From a virus, in IMG/VR virus record IMGVR_UViG_3300005737_000059, positions 1-33,303 of that record: a stretch of DNA of 33,303 bases. One strand, 5' to 3'. The position numbers were made by a program, and so were the translations under genes. Shown in pieces: positions 6,886-15,338 of the stretch (its first letter is position 1; each line of letters starts with the position of its first letter). The notes under the pieces are model-generated. The model had not been told where the DNA came from, searched no databases, and was given only the letters and a program-made list of their open reading frames with translations.

Positions 6886-7109
6886 CAAAAGAATTATACA
6901 CTATGCTAAAAACATCTGCAGAAGCAGATAAAGCAAAAGCGTTACTATCACTTGAATTATTAGGTAATAAAGCAGTTGGTATTGGAGATCACTCAACAGA
7001 AGATTTTTATAAGAATGCTGAAGAAGCACTTATTATGTTAGTTGACGCCGATGATAGATTAGGAGCATTACATAAGTATTTCGACATTACAAGACAATTA
7101 AATGGGTGA
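6882..7109 (+). CDS. Small conserved hypothetical protein
   Basis: A 75-aa, mainly helical protein with the block ELLGNKAVGIGDHSTEDFYK followed by AEEALIMLVDADDRLGAL. I do not recognise a named domain; similar short acidic proteins occur near gp62 in T4-like phages as far as I recall. It is joined to gp62 by an ATGA overlap and overlaps the Nmad1 gene by 8 nt, so it belongs to the same transcript. There are no membrane segments or cysteines. Confidence 0.72.
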   Translation: MTKELYTMLKTSAEADKAKALLSLELLGNKAVGIGDHSTEDFYKNAEEALIMLVDADDRLGALHKYFDITRQLNG

Positions 7110-7518
7110 TACGATAACTAAATACCACGAAATGATGAGTGATAGAGAAATTATGGATGCCAAAAGAGGTGTATCATCAAAATTAGGTGTACAAGTATTC
7201 GAAAAAGAGTACCCTGAATTATCTAAGGAATTTAAAAAAATCCAAAAAGAAATGTATGAAATGTTTGCTCGTAAGCATATGGACTACGGTTTAAATAACA
7301 TTGCTTTAGGTGGAGATATCGTTAATAACAGCGATGATAAGAAATTCTCATTAACTGGGTTGTGTATTAGATTAACCGACAAAATATCACGTTTAAAAAA
7401 TTTATTAATTAATGGTAGATCATTTGTTGAAGGTGAAGGTATGCAAGATACATTTATTGATATTGCCAATTATGGAATAATCGGTCTTTTAGTAGGTCGG
7501 GATAAATGGAAAAAATAG
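7102..7518 (+). CDS. Nmad1/DUF1599 family protein (nucleotide-modification associated)
   Basis: A 138-aa protein with the DUF1599 signature, also called nucleotide modification associated domain 1: a helix EFKKIQKEMYEMFARKHMDY, GLNNIALGG, LTGLCIRLTDKISRLKNLL, a glutamate-containing GEGMQDTFIDIANYGIIGLL, then GRDKW. The conserved D-x-x-x-R and E-x4-D-x2-N-Y-G acidic residues on paired helices resemble the MazG/dUTPase-type all-alpha pyrophosphatase arrangement. It could act on nucleotides or accompany DNA base modification; the true substrate is unknown. It overlaps its neighbour by 8 nt and precedes the nuclease gene by one base. Confidence 0.72.
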   Translation: MGDTITKYHEMMSDREIMDAKRGVSSKLGVQVFEKEYPELSKEFKKIQKEMYEMFARKHMDYGLNNIALGGDIVNNSDDKKFSLTGLCIRLTDKISRLKNLLINGRSFVEGEGMQDTFIDIANYGIIGLLVGRDKWKK

Positions 7519-7519
7519 T

Positions 7520-8491
7520 TTGGCTAAAAAAATCCCAAAGATTATAAAGGAGATTAGAAATAACCCTCCAACACCCATTAATTATGCATATCAAAAGAAT
7601 ATATCATATTCTCAGATGTCTATATTTAGAGGGTGTCCTCATAGATGGAAATTACAGTATAAGGATAAAATTAAACGTTTTACTTCTTCAATTCATACTG
7701 TATTTGGAACAGCCATTCATGAAGTTATGCAGCATTATTTAGATGTAGCATACGACCAATCATTTTCAGTTGCTGATAGGGAGATTAATATGGAAGAATT
7801 CTTCCAAGAAAAATTTATAGGTGAATACCAAAACCAATATAAAAAAAATAATAACCAACATTTCTCTTCGGCTGAAGAAATGAGAGAATTTTTTGAGGAT
7901 GGAATTGGTATATTAAATTGGTTTAAGAAAAAAAGATCTAGATACTTCCAAAAACGAGGCTGGCACTTAGTTGGCTGCGAAATACCATTAGTAATAGCAC
8001 CAAATAAAATGTATAACAACATATTATACGCGGGCTTCTTAGATGTTGTAATGTACCATGAACCAACAGAGACATTTAAGATAATCGATATTAAAACTAG
8101 TACTCGGGGATGGAGGGAACAAGATAAGAAAAATGAAGATAAACAATATCAACTACTTCTATACAAACAATACTTTAGTGAACAATATGGAATCCCATTA
8201 AGTAATATTGATATTGAGTTTTTTATTGTTAAAAGAAAAGTAATGGATTGGGATGATGAAAAAATAATGTCACCCCATCAAGCATATAGAGTACAACAAT
8301 TTAGCCCACCAAGTGGAAAAATAAAATTAGGACGAGCTAAGAAAGCTATAAATAGTTTTATAAACGAATGTTTTAACTCTAATGGAGATATTAAGGAATT
8401 AGAATACCCAAAGTCTGTTTCAAAATGGAATTGTATGTTCTGTCCTTATAAAGAAGATAAAGAAAATTGTGGGGAAGGTATAATCTACTAG
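7520..8491 (+). CDS. PD-(D/E)XK exonuclease, Cas4/RecB-like, with Fe-S cysteines
   Basis: A 323-aa nuclease with the full motif series. SYSQMSIFRGCPHRWKLQY carries C39. FGTAIHEVM has H67, GFLDVV has D175, IIDIKTST gives D190-x-K192, and YQLLLYKQY has Q211. At the C-terminus, C305-x2-C308-x8-C317, with C39, makes the four-cysteine set that binds a 4Fe-4S cluster in Cas4, AddB and Dna2. It probably degrades or trims DNA ends, in recombination, replication or host-DNA breakdown. The start must be TTG at 7520: the previous stop is at 7516-7518 and the first in-frame ATG (residue 33) would remove part of motif 1. Similar RecB-like genes sit near gp62/gp43 in T4-like cyanophages. Confidence 0.85.
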   Translation: MAKKIPKIIKEIRNNPPTPINYAYQKNISYSQMSIFRGCPHRWKLQYKDKIKRFTSSIHTVFGTAIHEVMQHYLDVAYDQSFSVADREINMEEFFQEKFIGEYQNQYKKNNNQHFSSAEEMREFFEDGIGILNWFKKKRSRYFQKRGWHLVGCEIPLVIAPNKMYNNILYAGFLDVVMYHEPTETFKIIDIKTSTRGWREQDKKNEDKQYQLLLYKQYFSEQYGIPLSNIDIEFFIVKRKVMDWDDEKIMSPHQAYRVQQFSPPSGKIKLGRAKKAINSFINECFNSNGDIKELEYPKSVSKWNCMFCPYKEDKENCGEGIIY

Positions 8492-8538
8492 AATCCCCAT
8501 ATATGTATATAAAATTAAATGTTACTAAAATAAAGATT

Positions 8539-8727
8539 ATGAGCGCAAAAAAAGATATGACACTTACTAGTGTAAAAATCAAAAGCGATTTATTCGAGAA
8601 CTTTAAAATTGAATGCGTCAAAAGAAAGTTCAGTTTCCAAAAACTGGCCGATCGAGCTATTTATTTGTATCTTACAGATGAAGAATTTCGTAAAGCAGTT
8701 ACCAATCAAACTAATCTCGAACTATAA
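8539..8727 (+). CDS. Ribbon-helix-helix DNA-binding protein
   Basis: A 62-aa protein from the ATG at 8539. The open frame extends upstream to 8467, but that extension overlaps the nuclease gene and adds an unrelated hydrophobic stretch. MTLTSVKIKSDLFENFKIEC is the ribbon strand plus first helix. FSFQKLADRAIYLYLTDEEF gives the second helix of an Arc/ParD/CopG-like fold. Such dimers bind operators in the major groove through the strand, here T-S-V-K-I. I infer a small phage transcription regulator; its targets are unknown. It marks the boundary between the replication block and the glycosylation island and could control either. Confidence 0.72.
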   Translation: MSAKKDMTLTSVKIKSDLFENFKIECVKRKFSFQKLADRAIYLYLTDEEFRKAVTNQTNLEL

Positions 8728-8739
8728 ATTGTAAATTAA

Positions 8740-10179
8740 ATGAATAAAAGTTTTAAATATCTTCCTAAAGATCAAAGGAAGAAAATACTCCTAATATGTG
8801 ATGATATTAGAGTACACTCTGGAGTTGCTACAGTGGCAAAAGAAATTGTACTGCATACATCACACCACTTTAATTGGGTACAAATGGCAGGGGCAATTAA
8901 ACACCCTGATGTTGGGAAAAGATTAGATTTATCTGAAAGTATTAATAAAGAGACAAATACATTAGACAGTTCAGTTACATTATATCCCATTAATGGTTAT
9001 GGGGATCAAAATTTAATAAGACAGGTAATAGAAATTGAAAATCCTGATGCTATATTATTAATAACGGATCCTAGATATTTTATTCATATTTTTAATATGG
9101 AAGTTGAATTAAGGAAAAAAATTCCTATTTCTTATTTAAATATATGGGATGATTACCCTGCCCCAATGTATAATAAACCTTATTATAAAGCGTGTGATCT
9201 ATTGATGGGCATTTCTAAACAAACAGTAAATATTAATAATATAGTATTAGGAGAAGATGCTAAAAATAAAGTAATTAGGTATGTACCTCATGGGTTAAAC
9301 CATAATATTTATAAACCTTTAGATAAAAATGATGAGGGATTATTAAAGTTTAAAAAAGACTTTTTTAATAATAATATACCTGAATTTATAGTATTTTTCA
9401 ATTCAAGGAATATTAGACGTAAACAAATTCCTGATACAATGTTAGCTTTTAGGGCATTTTTAGATTCACTTCCTGAAGAAAAAGCTAATAAATGTAAATT
9501 AATAATGCATACTGAAGCAGTTACTGATGCTGGTACTGATTTATATAAAGTAAAAGAATACTTTTTTGATGAAAAATACCCAAATGTTATTAAATTTTCC
9601 CATAATAAATTAGAATTACACCAACTAAATTATTTATATAATATAGCAGATGTTCAAATTCTTATTACTTCAAATGAAGGGTGGGGGCTTACTATTACTG
9701 AAGCAATTTTAGCAGGTACTCCTATTATTGCTAATGTTACTGGTGGGATGCAAGATCAAATGCGTTTTATAGATGAAAATGGAAAATGGTTTACCCCATC
9801 TCCAGAAATTCCTTCTAACCATAGGGGTACTTATAAAGAACATGGTGAATGGGCATTTCCAGTTTACCCCACTTCAAGATCAATTCAAGGGTCACCCCCA
9901 ACACCTTATATATTTGATGATAGATGTAAATGGGAAGATGTAACTAAAAGATTAATTGAGGTTTATAATTTATCTCCTGAAGAGAGACAAACTCGTGGGT
10001 TAAAGGGAAGAGAATGGGCTTTAAGTAATGAAGCAGGTTTTACAGCAGAATATCAAGCTGTTAGAGTAATGGAAGCATTTGATACTTTATTTAAAACTTG
10101 GAAACCCAGAGAAAAATATAATATCATCAATGCTACAGAATATAAAGGAAATTTTTTAAAACATAAAATATATTATTAA
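8740..10179 (+). CDS. GT-B glycosyltransferase, GT4-like
   Basis: A 479-aa two-Rossmann-domain glycosyltransferase. The N-terminal domain opens KKILLICDDIRVHSGVATVA, the glycine-loop start of GT4 acceptors, and has WDDYPAPM and VPHGLNHNIYKPL at the domain junction. The donor domain contains FFNSRNIRRKQIPD, and the nucleotide-sugar motif SNEGWGLTITEAILAGTPII with the E-x7-E pair. The sugar and acceptor cannot be deduced. The protein ends one base into the next gene (TAATG overlap), forming a tandem pair with another GT-B gene. It is the first gene of the 8.7-20.3 kb sugar island and follows the RHH gene by 12 nt. There is no membrane anchor, so it is probably cytosolic. Confidence 0.85.
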   Translation: MNKSFKYLPKDQRKKILLICDDIRVHSGVATVAKEIVLHTSHHFNWVQMAGAIKHPDVGKRLDLSESINKETNTLDSSVTLYPINGYGDQNLIRQVIEIENPDAILLITDPRYFIHIFNMEVELRKKIPISYLNIWDDYPAPMYNKPYYKACDLLMGISKQTVNINNIVLGEDAKNKVIRYVPHGLNHNIYKPLDKNDEGLLKFKKDFFNNNIPEFIVFFNSRNIRRKQIPDTMLAFRAFLDSLPEEKANKCKLIMHTEAVTDAGTDLYKVKEYFFDEKYPNVIKFSHNKLELHQLNYLYNIADVQILITSNEGWGLTITEAILAGTPIIANVTGGMQDQMRFIDENGKWFTPSPEIPSNHRGTYKEHGEWAFPVYPTSRSIQGSPPTPYIFDDRCKWEDVTKRLIEVYNLSPEERQTRGLKGREWALSNEAGFTAEYQAVRVMEAFDTLFKTWKPREKYNIINATEYKGNFLKHKIYY

Positions 10180-11456
10180 TGAGTAAACCAGTTTTTGTAA
10201 TCAGTTGCCCATTTGATACCTACTCGGGGTATGGGGGGAGATCAAGAGATTTAGTTAAAGCTATTATTGAATTAGATAAATATGATGTTAAATTAGTATC
10301 TCAAAAATGGGGGGGTACTTCATGGGGATTTTGTAAAGACCACCCAGAATGGGGATTTTTATACAATCATCAAATAAAACAACTTACTCAACGACCTGAT
10401 ATTTGGATGCAAATAACAATCCCTAATGAATTCCAACCCCAAGGAAAATATAATATTGGTTGTACAGCAGGAATTGAGGCTACAGTATGTAAACCTGAAT
10501 GGATAGAAGGATTAAATAGAATGGATGTTAACTGGGTTTCTTCTACTTTTGCTAAAGGGATGTTTGAATCTATTAGTTTTCAAAAACAAGATAAAAAAAC
10601 TAACCAAGTTATTGGGGAAATAAAAGTAGAAAAACCTATTGAAGTAATATTTGAAGGAATTAATTTAGATGTTTATAAACATTTATCCCCTAATAAAATT
10701 AAAACTGTAGATTTAAAAGGTATTAAAGAATCTTTTTGTTTTTTAAGTGTAGGACATTGGATGCAAGGAGATTATGGACATGATAGAAAAAATTTAGGGG
10801 TATTAGTAAGAACTTTTTATGAAACTTTTAAAGGATATAAATCATCAAAACCAGCTTTAATATTAAAAGCTTCTAAAGGGGTAGCTTCATATATAAGTGA
10901 ACAAGAAATTTTAAACCAAATTAAACAAATTAAAGGGACGATTAATTCTAGAAATTTACCAAATATTTACTTATTAAGTGGAGAATTTACTGATGAAGAA
11001 ATGAATGAATTGTATTACCACCCTAAAGTAAAAACAATGGTATCTTTTACTAAAGGTGAAGGATATGGCAGACCTCTACTAGAATTCAGCTTAACAGGCA
11101 AACCCGTTATAGCATCAGGGTGGTCAGGCCATCTAGATTTCTTAAAACCCAGTATGAGTACTTTATTAAATGGGGAATTAGAAAATGTTCACCCAAGTGC
11201 TGCTAATAATTGGTTAATTCAAGAGGCTCAATGGTTCAAAGTAGATATTACATCCGCTCATCGTCATTTAAAAGACTGTTACAAAAAATATAAACAATAC
11301 CAAAATAAAAGTAAACTGCAGAAAAAATTTAGTAAAGATAATTTCAATTGGGATAAAATGAAAGAGTTAATAAATAACAGCCTAACTACTAATCTTCCTA
11401 AATTTCCAAAACAAGTAGAACTTACATTACCTAAATTAAATTTACCTAAATTATAA
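10179..11456 (+). CDS. GT-B glycosyltransferase (GT4/GT1-like)
   Basis: A 425-aa protein. The start VFVISCPFDTYSGYGGRSRD is a GT4-type N-terminal loop; FEGINLDVYK marks the inter-domain linker. The donor-site region reads GEGYGRPLLEFSLTGKPVIA then SGWSGHLDFL, where the second acidic residue of the E-x7-E pair is E in LLEF. The C-terminal ~35 residues are Lys/Leu/Pro-rich repeats (LPKL-like units), an unusual tail. The gene has G-runs, including seven Gs at 10309-10315 (Trp-Gly-Gly codons). It overlaps the preceding GT by one base. Substrate unknown. Confidence 0.82.
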   Translation: MSKPVFVISCPFDTYSGYGGRSRDLVKAIIELDKYDVKLVSQKWGGTSWGFCKDHPEWGFLYNHQIKQLTQRPDIWMQITIPNEFQPQGKYNIGCTAGIEATVCKPEWIEGLNRMDVNWVSSTFAKGMFESISFQKQDKKTNQVIGEIKVEKPIEVIFEGINLDVYKHLSPNKIKTVDLKGIKESFCFLSVGHWMQGDYGHDRKNLGVLVRTFYETFKGYKSSKPALILKASKGVASYISEQEILNQIKQIKGTINSRNLPNIYLLSGEFTDEEMNELYYHPKVKTMVSFTKGEGYGRPLLEFSLTGKPVIASGWSGHLDFLKPSMSTLLNGELENVHPSAANNWLIQEAQWFKVDITSAHRHLKDCYKKYKQYQNKSKLQKKFSKDNFNWDKMKELINNSLTTNLPKFPKQVELTLPKLNLPKL

Positions 11457-11475
11457 CATATTTTACAAATAAAAA

Positions 11476-12102
11476 ATGTACCAATACTCAGAAAAATATA
11501 AATTCACACAAACTTGGTTTGATCCCTTTATCTCCCCTTGGACTAAATTGTTGACAATCCATTTAAAATCCTATCAAATTAATTCAGTCTTGGAAATAGG
11601 ATGTTTTGAGGGTAGGTCAACAGTTTTTTTAGCAGATAATTTTTTACAAAAAAATACAAATTATGACATCGTAGATACTTTTAAGGGTTCCGCTAGTGAA
11701 CCTGGAATGAAGAAGGCAACTGAGAAATTAAAAGAAAAAGATTTTATTTATGAAAATTTTCTCCATAATATTTCTTTTTTTCCCCAAATTAATTTTAATA
11801 TTAATAGAGGAATTTCACAAGAAATTTTACCTAATCTTTCTCAACAAAATAAAAAATATGATTTTATTTATATAGATGCCTCCCATAGATCAGATGATAC
11901 ATTTGTAGATGCTTATTACGCTAATAAAATGTTGAATCCTGGGGGGTTAATTATATTTGATGATTTTAGATGGAAAGATCCGACAAACTCTCATCCTATT
12001 GTTTCTCCTGAGGTAGGGATTAATGTGTTTTTTCATTTATATAATACTGAGTATAAAATAATAATGAAAGGCTATCAAATAGCAGCTATAAAAATAAAAT
12101 AA
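11476..12102 (+). CDS. Class I SAM-dependent methyltransferase (Methyltransf_24-like)
   Basis: A 208-aa Rossmann methyltransferase. SVLEIGCFEGRSTVFLAD is the SAM-binding motif I, YDIVDTFKGS the acidic motif II, YDFIYIDASHRSDDTFVDA the post-I/motif IV block with the D-A-S-H signature of this family, and LNPGGLIIFDDFRW motif VI. Members methylate sugars or small molecules; the island context suggests O-methylation of a glycan, as an inference. It is free-standing by 19 nt from the GT upstream and 1 nt from the zinc-ribbon gene downstream. Confidence 0.82.
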   Translation: MYQYSEKYKFTQTWFDPFISPWTKLLTIHLKSYQINSVLEIGCFEGRSTVFLADNFLQKNTNYDIVDTFKGSASEPGMKKATEKLKEKDFIYENFLHNISFFPQINFNINRGISQEILPNLSQQNKKYDFIYIDASHRSDDTFVDAYYANKMLNPGGLIIFDDFRWKDPTNSHPIVSPEVGINVFFHLYNTEYKIIMKGYQIAAIKIK

Positions 12103-12103
12103 T

Positions 12104-12520
12104 ATGAACTTTGATGAATTAACAGAATGTACCCGTTGTGGTTCCGATGCTTGTTACAAACAAGAAGTAACTAAAGATATTTCAATTGAGATGTGTTATG
12201 GGTGTGGTTTTCAATCCAACTCCTTAATGAAAAGTGGATCAGAATTTTTTAACGAACAATTAGAATTACTCCCCGAATTATATAAGGTATTAATGGATGA
12301 AGAAGAAGAAACTGGTAAAGTTTGGATGCCTTCTACTATTAATCTAAAAGAAAAAGGAATGGTATTTGCCGAAGGTACATCTAGAAGTAATTGGAAATGG
12401 GCAGGAGTTAAAGCTATTCCTGATGAAGAAAAAGAGTATAAAACTGATATGACTACAAAAAAACATTTTGAAGAACGTGATTTTATGGAGGCTTTATCGT
12501 ATATTGAAGTATTACCATGA
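12104..12520 (+). CDS. Zinc-ribbon conserved phage protein
   Basis: A 138-aa protein with an N-terminal zinc ribbon, C9-x2-C12 and C31-x2-C34, in ECTRCGS and MCYGCGF. The rest is acidic and contains LLPELYKVLMDEEEETGKVW and the strand-rich MPSTINLKEKGMVFAEGTS. I recall very similar proteins in T4-like cyanophages but know no function. Sitting inside a sugar island, it may be an ordinary phage gene around which sugar genes accumulated. The next gene overlaps by 4 nt (ATGA). Confidence 0.72.
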   Translation: MNFDELTECTRCGSDACYKQEVTKDISIEMCYGCGFQSNSLMKSGSEFFNEQLELLPELYKVLMDEEEETGKVWMPSTINLKEKGMVFAEGTSRSNWKWAGVKAIPDEEKEYKTDMTTKKHFEERDFMEALSYIEVLP

Positions 12521-12957
12521 GGCTAGGAGATCTAACAGAAAAATTAATATCTATAATTACCTTAGGACAAGGTAAAAAAATTGCTACTTACATAGCTAAA
12601 CTAAGAGGGAAAGAAGATTGTGGGTGTAATAAAAGAAAAACAATACTAAATAACCTAAATACTAAATCCATGTCAGTACCTGAAACATCCTTTGCCTTAG
12701 ATTGGGATAAAAAATGGCAAGAAATAAGAAGCCAAGTATCATGTGCTTGTAAATTTGATTATGCTATTTTATTAGTTAAAGATAAAATGGGAGGAGTTCT
12801 TTATGAAGAAAAATTATCTGCTGCCCCCTATATGAATGGTCAAGCAAGAAATAAAACGGTATCACTTCCTACTTTTTTTACCCCTCATTCTTATAGTTTA
12901 AAATTCCATAAAAAGGAAGAAAACGAGTTTATAAACCCCATAGAGATAGAATTATAG
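12517..12957 (+). CDS. Hypothetical protein with CGC-x-KRK motif
   Basis: A 146-aa protein of unknown function. The first ~45 residues, with LTEKLISIITLGQGKKIATY and then DCGCNKRKTILNNLN, resemble the short Cys-Gly-Cys-x-Arg/Lys motif found near the N-terminus of various phage proteins. A further C-x-C pair occurs mid-protein (SCACKF). The C-terminal half is beta-rich. The cysteines could bind zinc. It is coupled to the zinc-ribbon gene (ATGA) and its TAG shares a base with the GTG start of the next gene. Confidence 0.68.
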   Translation: MRLGDLTEKLISIITLGQGKKIATYIAKLRGKEDCGCNKRKTILNNLNTKSMSVPETSFALDWDKKWQEIRSQVSCACKFDYAILLVKDKMGGVLYEEKLSAAPYMNGQARNKTVSLPTFFTPHSYSLKFHKKEENEFINPIEIEL

Positions 12958-13580
12958 TGAAAATAAGTTATGCAATAACAGTTTGTAACGAAAAAAAAGA
13001 AGTTAAACAGTTAGTTGATTTTCTTTTACATTACAAACGTCAACAAGATGAAATAGTTGTTCTTTATGATCAAAAGAATGGTGATGAAGAAGTGATTAAT
13101 ATGCTTACTAAATTAAACAAACTTCCTAACTTCCAAGTATGGAGAGGATTCTTTGAAGGACATTTTGCTGATTGGAAGAATAAATTAACAGAATATTGCT
13201 CCGGTGATTATATTTTTCAGATAGATGCAGATGAAATTCCTAATCAAGCCTTACTAGAAAATTTACCCCTTATATTAGAACAAAACCCAGATAACGAAGT
13301 TTATTTAGTCCCTAGAATTAATACAGTAGAAGGACTAACCCAAGAACATATCAACAAATGGAGGTGGAATATTGATGATGAAGGAAGAGTCAACTGGCCT
13401 GATTATCAATGGAGAATCTGGAAAAATAAACCAGAAATCAAATGGGTTAATAAGGTACATGAAAGATTAGAAGGTTTTGAATCATATACTCTACTACCAG
13501 CCTTACATGACTTAGCTCTACAGCACCCCAAAACAATAGAGAGACAAGAAAAACAAAACTCATATTATGACACATTATAA
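12957..13580 (+). CDS. GT-A family 2 glycosyltransferase
   Basis: A 207-aa GT2-type protein. It opens with ISYAITVCNEKKEVKQLV, has EIVVLYDQKNGD, the acidic metal-binding DAD in FQIDADEIPN, and the C-terminal WVNKVHERLEGFESY signature common in this subgroup. The start is GTG at 12957, whose first base is the last base of the preceding TAG; no ATG would keep the first strand. The 3' end overlaps the dehydrogenase gene by 14 nt. Donor and acceptor unknown. Confidence 0.8.
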   Translation: MKISYAITVCNEKKEVKQLVDFLLHYKRQQDEIVVLYDQKNGDEEVINMLTKLNKLPNFQVWRGFFEGHFADWKNKLTEYCSGDYIFQIDADEIPNQALLENLPLILEQNPDNEVYLVPRINTVEGLTQEHINKWRWNIDDEGRVNWPDYQWRIWKNKPEIKWVNKVHERLEGFESYTLLPALHDLALQHPKTIERQEKQNSYYDTL

Positions 13581-14391
13581 AGTAGGAATTATAGGGAATG
13601 GTTTTGTAGGGGAATCACAATCGTTTGCTTTTTCTCCAACAAATGAGATTAGAATCTATGATGTAGACCCTTTAAAAAGTACCCATACTCTTAATGAAAT
13701 TAATGAATGTGATTTTATATTTGTGTGTGTGCCCACTCCTATGGGTAAAGATGGTTCACAAGATATATCATTTATAGATGAAGTATTTGAAAAAGCTATA
13801 GAATACCCTATCTATATTATTAAATCTACAATACTACCTGGTACTACAAAAAAACTTTCTAAGAAATACCCCCACCTTAATATAGTCTTTAGTCCCGAAT
13901 TTTTAACTGAAAGAACTGCTAAGCTAGATATGCTAACCCAAGCAAGGATTATTTTTGGGGGTAAAAAAGAAGATACAAAAAAGGTAAGAAAGTTATATGA
14001 AAATAGGTTTATGAATCGTCATATAATTGAAACCGATTCAACTACAGCTGAATTAATTAAATATATGAATAATACTTTTTTTGCAACCAAAGTTAGTATT
14101 ATAAACGAATTTAAGCTACTATCAGACAAATTAGGAACCAATTGGAAAGATGCATTGTATGGATTTGCTTCAGACCAACGTGTAAGTGATAGTCATTTAC
14201 ATGTACCTGGTCCGGATGGTAAATTAGGGTACGGTGGTACTTGCTTCCCTAAAGATGTTAATGCCCTAATTATATTAGCTAAAGAACTAAACACACCTCT
14301 TAATACAATAGAAGGGGGGTGGAAGACAAATTTAATAGTAAGGCCTGAAAAAGAATGGGAATTAGATAAGGGTAGAGCAGTAAGCGAATAA
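13567..14391 (+). CDS. UDP-glucose/UDP-sugar dehydrogenase family, short form
   Basis: A 274-aa NAD-dependent UDP-sugar 6-dehydrogenase homologue. VGIIGNGFVG (6-15) is the NAD-binding loop, VCVPTPMGKDGSQD and KSTILPGTT are family blocks, SPEFLTE matches SPEFLREG, and ELIKYMNNTF gives K165 and N169. GYGGTCFPKD (221-230) carries catalytic Cys226. The family is usually ~390-450 aa; this protein stops 48 residues after the cysteine and lacks the C-terminal UDP-binding domain. It may be a phage-specific compact form or a partly decayed enzyme. If active it would make a UDP-hexuronate such as UDP-GlcA or, using the nearby 2-epimerase product, UDP-ManNAcA. Confidence 0.82.
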   Translation: MTHYKVGIIGNGFVGESQSFAFSPTNEIRIYDVDPLKSTHTLNEINECDFIFVCVPTPMGKDGSQDISFIDEVFEKAIEYPIYIIKSTILPGTTKKLSKKYPHLNIVFSPEFLTERTAKLDMLTQARIIFGGKKEDTKKVRKLYENRFMNRHIIETDSTTAELIKYMNNTFFATKVSIINEFKLLSDKLGTNWKDALYGFASDQRVSDSHLHVPGPDGKLGYGGTCFPKDVNALIILAKELNTPLNTIEGGWKTNLIVRPEKEWELDKGRAVSE

Positions 14392-14405
14392 AAAATAGAA
14401 AAAAT

Positions 14406-15338
14406 ATGATTAAAGGAGAAAAAATCTTCATTACAGGGGGTGCAGGATATTTAGGAAAAAATTTAGTTGAAAGGTTATATAAGGATAATGAAATAACTAT
14501 TTTTTCTAGAGATGAGGCTAAACATTATTTTCTTAAAAAGAAGTTTCCAAATATTAAGTGTATTATTGGAGATGTCCGTAATTACCCCCTTTTAAAAAAG
14601 TCTTCAATTGGTCATTCTATAGGTATATTTGCTGCTTCTATTAAACATATTCAAACTGTAGATCAAAATGTTCAAGAAGGATTAGAAATTATTATTAATG
14701 GAGCGATTAATTCAAGAAAAGCAGCAGAGGAAAATAATATGAAAGCTGCTTGTTTTATATCTACTGATAAATCTAGAGCAGCTACTACTTTATATGGTTC
14801 AATGAAATTTGTAGCAGGAGAATCATTTATTGTTAATTCTGAAGATTCTTCCGTAAATTTATCAACAGCGATTTATGGAAATGTTCTTAATTCAACCGGA
14901 AGCATTATTCCCCTTATTTGGGATTCAATAAATAACAACTATCCTCTTACACTGTATTCAGATAAAATGAGTAGATTTATGATTACAATTGATGAAGCTA
15001 TAAAACTAATAGAACATAGTCTTGAAGTTAATGGGTATAATATTATTCCAAATATTAAATCATTTTTAGTAAAAGATTTATTTGAAATATATTTTGAAAA
15101 ATTCGGATTAAAATATAATTTAGGAGTCCCTCGGGTTTCAGAAAAACTCCATGAAATGATGATTTCACCTGAAGAAGTTCCAAGAACTTATTTTGATAAA
15201 AATAAAAATATATACCTTATGCATTATTCAAAACTAGCAGATAACCCTATTAAAAACGAATATGTGAGTGATAATTCATTAATAACTAAAAAAGAACTTG
15301 AAATAATATTAAAACAATATAACTATTTTACACCATGA
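14406..15338 (+). CDS. capE: UDP-GlcNAc 4,6-dehydratase/5-epimerase-like (CapE/FnlA/WbjB, PseB relatives)
   Basis: A 310-aa extended SDR of the Polysacc_synt_2 family. Motifs: TGGAGYLG (10-17) binds NADP, GDVRN (55-59) is the adenine-site aspartate, AASIKHIQTV carries the conserved K-H, STDKSRAAT gives the STDK block (119-122), and Y130-x3-K134 is the catalytic pair. Family members convert UDP-GlcNAc to a 4-keto-6-deoxy sugar, with C5 inversion in CapE and PseB. The assignment to the CapE branch rests on the adjacent CapF homologue, joined by an ATGA overlap, and on the CapG homologue 2.4 kb downstream. Alternatives are PseB-like or FlaA1-like dehydratases. It probably acts in the host cytosol. 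Confidence 0.8.
   Translation: MIKGEKIFITGGAGYLGKNLVERLYKDNEITIFSRDEAKHYFLKKKFPNIKCIIGDVRNYPLLKKSSIGHSIGIFAASIKHIQTVDQNVQEGLEIIINGAINSRKAAEENNMKAACFISTDKSRAATTLYGSMKFVAGESFIVNSEDSSVNLSTAIYGNVLNSTGSIIPLIWDSINNNYPLTLYSDKMSRFMITIDEAIKLIEHSLEVNGYNIIPNIKSFLVKDLFEIYFEKFGLKYNLGVPRVSEKLHEMMISPEEVPRTYFDKNKNIYLMHYSKLADNPIKNEYVSDNSLITKKELEIILKQYNYFTP

Noticed and set aside
8467-8538. Upstream extension of the ribbon-helix-helix gene
   Set aside because: It overlaps the nuclease C-terminus and adds a stretch not fitting the RHH fold; ATG 8539 gives a normal-size protein.
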